From positions 1 through 64,000 of the forward strand of contig DYFV01000024.1 of the NCBI GenBank assembly GCA_020725025.1: a stretch of DNA of 64,000 bases, read 5' to 3'. Made by a program: the position numbers and the translations under genes. Source of the DNA: Azoarcus sp. (GTDB lineage Bacteria > Pseudomonadota > Gammaproteobacteria > Burkholderiales > Rhodocyclaceae). Numbering within the stretch: position 1 is the stretch's first letter; every line of letters starts with the position of its first letter. Positions 58,319 to 64,000 of this stretch are shown here, piece by piece. Below the pieces are notes generated by a model, which worked only from the letters and a program-made list of their open reading frames with translations, did no database searches and was not told where the DNA came from.

Positions 58319-59130
58319 TTGCGGAATCTCCAGGCGGCCACGCCCAGGGGCGCGGCGATCCATGCGGCCATCACCAGACCGAGCAGCCAGGGCTCGGCCA
58401 GTGCGGGCGGGAACACGGTGGCGAGCCCGTACAGGGTACGGACGTCGTCCAGCGAAAAGATGTTGAGGATGCGGAACACGTCCGCGGGGTTGGCGAGCAG
58501 CAGGTAGGGGAAGATCTCGCCGCCCCAGGCACCGCCGGTGACGACCAGCCCGCCCAGGAGGATGAGGTCGAACACCAGCACGAAGAAGAACCACAGGGCG
58601 ATGGCGAGCCCCGAGGCGCGGGTGCGGTCGGAGGCGAACACCGAGACCATCACCGCGAGGCTGAGGAAGGCCATGCCCAGCAGGACCGAGCTCGCCATGA
58701 AGCCGAAGAAATGGAAGAGCGAGCCGACGTCCAGCTGCGCGGCGAGCACCACCGCCACCAGGCCGAAGCCGGCCACGGTGGAGAAGGCCAGCGCGGCAGC
58801 GAGGCCCAGGTATTTGCCCAGCAGGAGCTCGAAGCGGGTGATCGGCATCGACAGCAGCAGGTCGAGGGAGCCACGCTCGCGCTCGCCCACCACCGCGTCG
58901 AAGCCCAGCACAAGCGCGATGAGCGGGATGAGGTAGATCACCAGGCTCACCAGGCTCGCGATGGTGAACTCGATGGAGCGGAAACCCACTGCGCCCTGCT
59001 GGGCGCCGCCGAAGTAGGCGATCACCAGCGCGAACACGGTGAACACCAGCGCCACCGCGAGCACCCAGCGGTTGCGGATGCGGTCCCAGAATTCCTTGCC
59101 GGCAATCGTGCCGATCTGCCTGAGTTCCAT
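58315..59130 (-). CDS. nosY: ABC transporter permease NosY
   Basis: MELRQIGTIAGKEFWDRIRNRWVLAVALVFTVFALVIAYFGGAQQGAVGFRS. Confidence 0.93.
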   Translation of the reverse strand: MELRQIGTIAGKEFWDRIRNRWVLAVALVFTVFALVIAYFGGAQQGAVGFRSIEFTIASLVSLVIYLIPLIALVLGFDAVVGERERGSLDLLLSMPITRFELLLGKYLGLAAALAFSTVAGFGLVAVVLAAQLDVGSLFHFFGFMASSVLLGMAFLSLAVMVSVFASDRTRASGLAIALWFFFVLVFDLILLGGLVVTGGAWGGEIFPYLLLANPADVFRILNIFSLDDVRTLYGLATVFPPALAEPWLLGLVMAAWIAAPLGVAAWRFRK

Positions 59131-59135
59131 GGGTT

Positions 59136-60077
59136 TCAGTCCGAAAAGCCGAAGAAGACGTCCTCGAGGGAAGGCTCGTCCACGTGCAGGTCGAGCACCC
59201 GGCCGTCGAGGGCGGCGAGCGCCTCGAGCACGACCATCTTCGATTCGCGCCGGCATTGCACGGCGACGTGGTCCTCGCGCGCCTCGACCGCAGTGACCGG
59301 CAGCCCGCCCAGCACGGCGCGCACCGGCTCGAAGTCCTCGCGGGCGAGCTTCACCCGGAACCACAGGGGCAGGTCCATCGCTTCGCGCAGGGCCTGCACC
59401 GTGCCGGCGGCCTGCACCTTGCCGGCGGCCATGATGGCGAGCCGGTCCACCCGCTCCTGGATCTCGGCGAGGATGTGGGAGGTGAGGATCATGGTGACGC
59501 CCTCGGCCTTGAGCCCGCGCAGGACGGCGTAGAACTCGCGGATCGCCTCCGGATCCAGGCCGGTCGTCGGCTCGTCGAGGAAGAGGATCTGCGGCCGGCC
59601 GAGCAGGGCCTGGGCGAAGCCCAGCCGCTGGCGCATGCCCTTGGAGTATTCGCGCACGCGCCTGCCGGCGGCGTGGGCGAGCCCCACGCGCTCGAGGGCC
59701 GGCGCGCATTCGGCGGCTGCCACCCCCTTGAGCTTCGCGAAGAAGGCCAGCGTCTCCAGTCCGGTGAGGTTGTCGTAGAGCACCACGTTCTCGGGCAGGT
59801 AGCCGATGCGCCGGCGCACCGCGCGGAAGTCCCGCCCGGTCACCGCCGCGCCGTCGATGCGGATCTCCCCCGAGGTGGCGGGGATGAGCCCCAGCATCAT
59901 CTTGAACAGCGTGCTCTTGCCCGCCCCGTTGTGGCCGATGAGGCCGAAGAGCTCCCCGCGGCCGACGCTGAGGTCGACGCCGTCGACCGCGCGCACCGCG
60001 CCGTAGTGCCGGGCGGCGTTGCGGACCTCGATCACCGCGTCGTTCGCCTCAGCGCGTGCCGGGATAGTGCTTGCCAC
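59136..60077 (-). CDS. nosF: ABC transporter ATP-binding protein NosF
   Basis: LIGHNGAGKSTLFKMMLGLI, YSKGMRQRLGFAQALLGRPQILFLDEPTTGLDP. Confidence 0.95.
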   Translation of the reverse strand: MASTIPARAEANDAVIEVRNAARHYGAVRAVDGVDLSVGRGELFGLIGHNGAGKSTLFKMMLGLIPATSGEIRIDGAAVTGRDFRAVRRRIGYLPENVVLYDNLTGLETLAFFAKLKGVAAAECAPALERVGLAHAAGRRVREYSKGMRQRLGFAQALLGRPQILFLDEPTTGLDPEAIREFYAVLRGLKAEGVTMILTSHILAEIQERVDRLAIMAAGKVQAAGTVQALREAMDLPLWFRVKLAREDFEPVRAVLGGLPVTAVEAREDHVAVQCRRESKMVVLEALAALDGRVLDLHVDEPSLEDVFFGFSD

Positions 60078-61335
60078 GCCATTCGCTCCAGTTGGTGTTG
60101 TGCGGCGCGAGCCGCGGGTTGGGATCGACCACGCTCGGCGCCCGCAGCAGGGGAAACTGCCGGCCCACCAGGCGCAGGGTCTGCACCGCGGGGCTCGCCA
60201 GCAGCAGCTTCATCATCGGGTGCCGCCACGAGAGCCGGTCGACCAGGTCGTTGGCCTCGTAGGGCACGTCGCCCAGGCCGTCTCCGTTGCGGTCCCAGCC
60301 AAGATAATTGCTCCAGTGGTTGCCGTCCTTGATTCCCCACAATTCGTCCCGGGCGCCGATGTAACGGACCTGCTCGCGGTTGGCCACGAAGTCGTTCATC
60401 TCGACCTGGTTGTTCTTGGAGCCCGCCGAGATGTGCACGCCCACCACGTTGTCGGTGACGAGGTTGCCCCGCAGCGCGTTGTACTCGGCGTCGTAGATGA
60501 AGAAGCCGCGGGCGTTGCCCGCCACGATGTTGTTCTCCACCACCGCGTCCTGGATGGTGCGCAGCATGATCCCGTGGTCGGAGTTCCCCCACACCCGATT
60601 GTTGCGCACCAGCTGGTCGCGCACTTCCATCAGCGCGAGCCCGCCCCGGTTCATCCACACCTCGTTGTCCTCCCACAGGTTGCGGTAGGAGTTCATGTAG
60701 TGGGTGCCGTAGCGGCTGTGGTGCAGCTTGTTGCCGCGGAAGACCGCGTCGTGGGAGACGTCCACATAGACCGCGTCGCGCACGAAGCTCACCCGGTTGT
60801 GGAGGATCTGGGCGCGCCGCGTGTTGTAGAGCTGGATCCCGTTGCCCCGCTGGCTGGAGAGGTAGTCGCGCTTGCCGGTGATGTTGTTGCCCTCGATCAC
60901 CACGTCGTTGGCCTGCTCGATCCACAGGCCGAAGAGGTTGTAGGCGAGGTCGCAGTCGCGCACCACCGCGCCGTGGGCGCCGGGCTGGATGTAGATCCCC
61001 GCGTTCTGGTCCCGCAAGCTGTCGCCCGAGTCGGAGACGATGAGCCCTTCGATGGTCACGTTCTCGGCGACGACGCGGATCGTGTCGCCGGCCAGGCCGC
61101 CGCTGAGGGTGGGGCGGTTGATGCCGCGGAGGGTGAGCGCTTTCTCGATGCGCAGGTTCTCGGTGTAGCGGGCGCGGGCGATCTCGACGACGTCGCCGGG
61201 GGCGGCGCGGTCGATGGCGGCCTGGATTGATTCGCCGGGGGCGACGCTCCAGGTGGCGGCGATCGCGCCGGCCGGCAGCAATGCCAGCAGGCAGAGCCAG
61301 GCGAGGGCGACGCGAAGGGGCAGCGAATGCATCAT
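60049..61335 (-). CDS. nosD: Periplasmic copper-binding beta-helix protein NosD
   Basis: ESIQAAIDRAAPGDVVEIARARYTENLRIEKALTLRG…; repeated beta-helix turns. Confidence 0.95.
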   Translation of the reverse strand: MMHSLPLRVALAWLCLLALLPAGAIAATWSVAPGESIQAAIDRAAPGDVVEIARARYTENLRIEKALTLRGINRPTLSGGLAGDTIRVVAENVTIEGLIVSDSGDSLRDQNAGIYIQPGAHGAVVRDCDLAYNLFGLWIEQANDVVIEGNNITGKRDYLSSQRGNGIQLYNTRRAQILHNRVSFVRDAVYVDVSHDAVFRGNKLHHSRYGTHYMNSYRNLWEDNEVWMNRGGLALMEVRDQLVRNNRVWGNSDHGIMLRTIQDAVVENNIVAGNARGFFIYDAEYNALRGNLVTDNVVGVHISAGSKNNQVEMNDFVANREQVRYIGARDELWGIKDGNHWSNYLGWDRNGDGLGDVPYEANDLVDRLSWRHPMMKLLLASPAVQTLRLVGRQFPLLRAPSVVDPNPRLAPHNTNWSEWRGKHYPGTR

Positions 61336-61348
61336 CGGGCGATTCGGC

Positions 61349-61774
61349 TCAGGCGAGCAGCAGGCCGGCGGACTTCAGGGCAAGGAACAGGCTCGCCCCG
61401 ACCAGCAGGTTCTTGAAGCCCACGTAGCACACCATGTCCATGGTGTTCGCCACCCGGTAGCGGCGGCCCCACCAGGGTCCTTCCTTCACGTAGGGCTTGG
61501 AGCCCATCCGCACCGCCACCTCGAACACGCTCCAGCCGAACCACCAGCCGATCACTGCGCCCGCTTCCAGCTGGCCCATTGCGGCGAGCACCCATACCAC
61601 GGTGGCGGCGAGGGCCAGGGCGAGGCCGCCGGCCTGGACCGCCCGCTGCCGCTGAAAGCCGCGGCGGCTCCAGGGCCACAAGTGGTCGCCGATCTCGGCG
61701 GCGAGGAGGGCTACTCCGCTGCGGGCGGCGTAGGGCGGCTCGGCAGGGTCGGTCATCATGCGTGGATCGACCAT
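61349..61774 (-). CDS. Small multi-TM protein between nosR and nosD
   Basis: Two to three hydrophobic segments; …GSKPYVKEGPWWGRRYRVANTMDMVCYVGFKNLLVGASLFLALKSAGL. Confidence 0.65.
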   Translation of the reverse strand: MVDPRMMTDPAEPPYAARSGVALLAAEIGDHLWPWSRRGFQRQRAVQAGGLALALAATVVWVLAAMGQLEAGAVIGWWFGWSVFEVAVRMGSKPYVKEGPWWGRRYRVANTMDMVCYVGFKNLLVGASLFLALKSAGLLLA

Positions 61775-61793
61775 GATTTCGATCTCCAGGGGC

Positions 61794-63965
61794 TCAGTTC
61801 CGGCCGGACGCGGCCGGGACGGGTTTGATGGGGATGAAGTAGCCGTCGGCGCCGATCGGGGTGAGCGCGAGGCCGGCCTTGGCGCGGCGCTTGCGCTCCT
61901 GGGCGAGGGGCGGGCAGGCGTGGTCGTCGGTGTAGAGCACCATGCAGTCGAGGCAGTGCAGGCACTCGCGCTGGTCGATGCGCCCGTCCGCGTCGATCGC
62001 CTGGGAGCCGCAGCCCGCCGCGCAGGCGTGGCAGTGGTCGCACTCCTGCTTGCGCTTGAGCCCGAACCAGCGGAAGGTCGAAGGCATCGCCAGCGAGGCG
62101 CCGAGCGGGCAGAGGTACTTGCAGAAGGGCCGCTCCATGAAGATGGACAGGCCCAGCAGCCCCGCGGCGAAGAGCGTGTACGGCCAGCTGCGGTTGAAGA
62201 GCCCGACGAGGAAGGTGGTCTTGAAAGGCTCCACCTCGGCGAGCTTCTCCGCCAGGCCCATGGAGAAGAAGGACACCGCCAGCAGCCCGAAGAACACGCC
62301 GTATTTCACCCATTTCAGCCGGTCGTGCCAGGGCTTGGGCAGCTTGAACTGGAAGCGCTTCAGGCCGATCGCGCCGCCCACCTTGAAGAGGAGCTCGGAG
62401 AGCGAGCCGAAGGGGCACAGCCAGCCGCAGAACAGGCCCCGTCCCCACAGGAAGACGGTGACGATGATGAAGATCCAGAACAGGAAGATGAAGGGGTCGG
62501 TGAGGAAGAGCTCCCACGTCCATTGGAAGAGCAGGGCGTGGAACCAGGTGAGCACCTGGGTGATCGAGGGCTGGGCGAGCAGCCCGAAGCCCACGAAGCC
62601 GATACTCGCGACCCAGGCGGTGTACTTGAAGGCGTTGACCGGCCACTTGTTCTTGCGCGTCGAGCGGCGGGTCAGCGCGTCGCGCTTGGCGTACACCACC
62701 GCCACCGCCACGAGCAGCGCGGCGAAGAGCGCGATCTCCAGCGCGCGCGTCTTCCACACCTTCACCCACGGCGCGTCGGGCTTCACGACCTCCGGGCGGC
62801 CGCCCTCGAGATAGCTCTCGGGCAGCCAGTACTCGGTGTCGAAGTTGGCGAAGCTCCGCGCCCCGGTGGCCCGGTCGATGCGGTTGCCGAGGAAGACGAA
62901 TTTCCACGGATAGGCCGCGGAGAAGGCCTCCGAGCGCACGATGAAGATGGCCGACTCGTCGAAGGCCGGCGCGCCGGCGGCGGCGACGCCGTACAGGTTG
63001 CGGTAGTCCAGGTCGCGGAAGGTGAAGGCGTCCATCCCCTGACGGAGCTGGACGCGGTCGTAGATGCCGCCGCGCACGAAGCCCGAGCCCTTGAAGGACT
63101 CCACGCCGCCGGTGCGGATAACGAAGATGGCGTGCTCGCCCTCGGCGAGCTGGTTCATGAGGTTGCGCCAGCTCGAATCGCCGAGGATGGCGCGGCCGAC
63201 GTCGGGCTGGTTGAGATACCCGAACCACAGGTCGATGAAGGGCTCGCCGGTGCGCGGCAGGCCCACCTGCTCGGGCTTCACGGTCAGGCGCCGGACGCTG
63301 CCTTCCTCGGCGAGGGTGGCCCAATCGGGCCGGTGGCCCCGCTCGACGAAGCGCGCCTGCTCGCGCACGGTGGGCTCCAGGATGCCGACCTGGCGGGCGA
63401 CCGCGGCGCCGGAGGTCATCATCACCTGGTTCTGCGCGATCACGGTTACGGTGGCGCCCGAGATCGCGTCCAGGCCGATGATCTCCTCCTCGGGGCGGGA
63501 GCGGCCGATCTCGATGTTGCTGCCCACGAACTTGCCGAGATACTGATCGTTGAAGCGCACCAGGGCGGATTCCGGGATGCCCAGCAGCAGGATGGGCTCG
63601 GAGTGCTTGAGGATCTTCACGCCGGCGAACTTGCCGGCCGTGTCCATGCCGATCAGCGTGATCACCGGCTTGCCGGAATAGGCGGGGATGTCGGTGATGT
63701 CGGTGGACAGCATCACGTAGCCCACCAGGCGCCGCCGGCCGTTTTCCTCCGCGTAGCCTTCCACGTAGTGCGGGCGCCCCTTGCGCTCCGAGAACACGGT
63801 GGCACCCGGCAGCACCTCGGCGCAGGGCGCGTAGTCGCAGAGCGCGGGCGCGGTATCGATCTCGGGCGGAAGCTTCGCCTCGTAGGCGTCCGCGTGGGCT
63901 GCGCCGGACACCAGGATTGCGGCGAACGCGAGCAATGCGGACCTGATTGAAGCCAGGATTCTCAT
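61794..63965 (-). CDS. nosR: NosR/NirI-family membrane flavo-iron-sulfur regulatory/electron transfer protein
   Basis: N-terminal FMN-binding domain with DAISGATVTV; TM domain with CGWLCPFGSLSEL; CDHCHACAAGCGSQAIDADGRIDQRECLHCLDCMVLY ferredoxin-type cluster region. Confidence 0.95.
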   Translation of the reverse strand: MRILASIRSALLAFAAILVSGAAHADAYEAKLPPEIDTAPALCDYAPCAEVLPGATVFSERKGRPHYVEGYAEENGRRRLVGYVMLSTDITDIPAYSGKPVITLIGMDTAGKFAGVKILKHSEPILLLGIPESALVRFNDQYLGKFVGSNIEIGRSRPEEEIIGLDAISGATVTVIAQNQVMMTSGAAVARQVGILEPTVREQARFVERGHRPDWATLAEEGSVRRLTVKPEQVGLPRTGEPFIDLWFGYLNQPDVGRAILGDSSWRNLMNQLAEGEHAIFVIRTGGVESFKGSGFVRGGIYDRVQLRQGMDAFTFRDLDYRNLYGVAAAGAPAFDESAIFIVRSEAFSAAYPWKFVFLGNRIDRATGARSFANFDTEYWLPESYLEGGRPEVVKPDAPWVKVWKTRALEIALFAALLVAVAVVYAKRDALTRRSTRKNKWPVNAFKYTAWVASIGFVGFGLLAQPSITQVLTWFHALLFQWTWELFLTDPFIFLFWIFIIVTVFLWGRGLFCGWLCPFGSLSELLFKVGGAIGLKRFQFKLPKPWHDRLKWVKYGVFFGLLAVSFFSMGLAEKLAEVEPFKTTFLVGLFNRSWPYTLFAAGLLGLSIFMERPFCKYLCPLGASLAMPSTFRWFGLKRKQECDHCHACAAGCGSQAIDADGRIDQRECLHCLDCMVLYTDDHACPPLAQERKRRAKAGLALTPIGADGYFIPIKPVPAASGRN

Positions 63966-64000
63966 GGTGCGTTCCGTTTGACGGTCGGGAGCAAGTCTAA

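Noticed and set aside
58295-58320. ggttcgaatc T-loop-like sequence suggesting a tRNA
   Set aside because: It lies at the nosL start with no acceptor or anticodon stems around it; coding sequence explains it.
1-64000. CRISPR arrays, rRNA, tRNA, prophage or IS elements
   Set aside because: No regularly spaced direct repeats, no transposase/integrase/phage proteins and no rRNA or tRNA signatures were recognised in the sequence or ORF track.

Overview
The window is high-GC bacterial chromosome. The glnD-map-rpsB-tsf-pyrH-frr-uppS-cdsA-dxr-rseP-bamA-skp-lpxD-fabZ-lpxA-lpxB-rnhB order suggests a betaproteobacterium, perhaps Rhodocyclales-like (inference). Main blocks, left to right: (1) an rfbA 3' end, a truncated rfbC, then VanZ-like, PAP2 and DgkA genes; (2) a complete but rearranged gfc/yjb-type (group 4 capsule-like) polysaccharide export operon on the minus strand: wzb, wzc, gfcA-like, gfcE/wza, gfcB, gfcC, gfcD; (3) cysQ followed by a fragment of a UPF0114/YqhA gene; (4) assorted single genes; (5) an RND efflux operon with a divergent TetR regulator and an AcrR-like operator; (6) the conserved translation/envelope/lipid A block; (7) a bioAFHCD operon; (8) an autotransporter with an atypical passenger; (9) yaaA and an M14 carboxypeptidase; (10) a nosR-orf-nosDFYL cluster with no nosZ inside it, a protein with a possible DUF6516/TumE-like C-terminal half, and a second NosL-like protein. 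Two intergenic repeat families are present: a REP-like GTAGCCcGGATGga...GCGGAATCCGGG family, including two inverted pairs, and a second CTCCGCTTCGCTCC... family. No tRNA, rRNA, CRISPR array, IS element or prophage was recognised. The strongest candidates for new biology are the nos-linked gene at 57148-57777, the autotransporter at 52580-54346, and the repeat pair inside the bio operon. All family calls are by eye from translated motifs; no database search was run.
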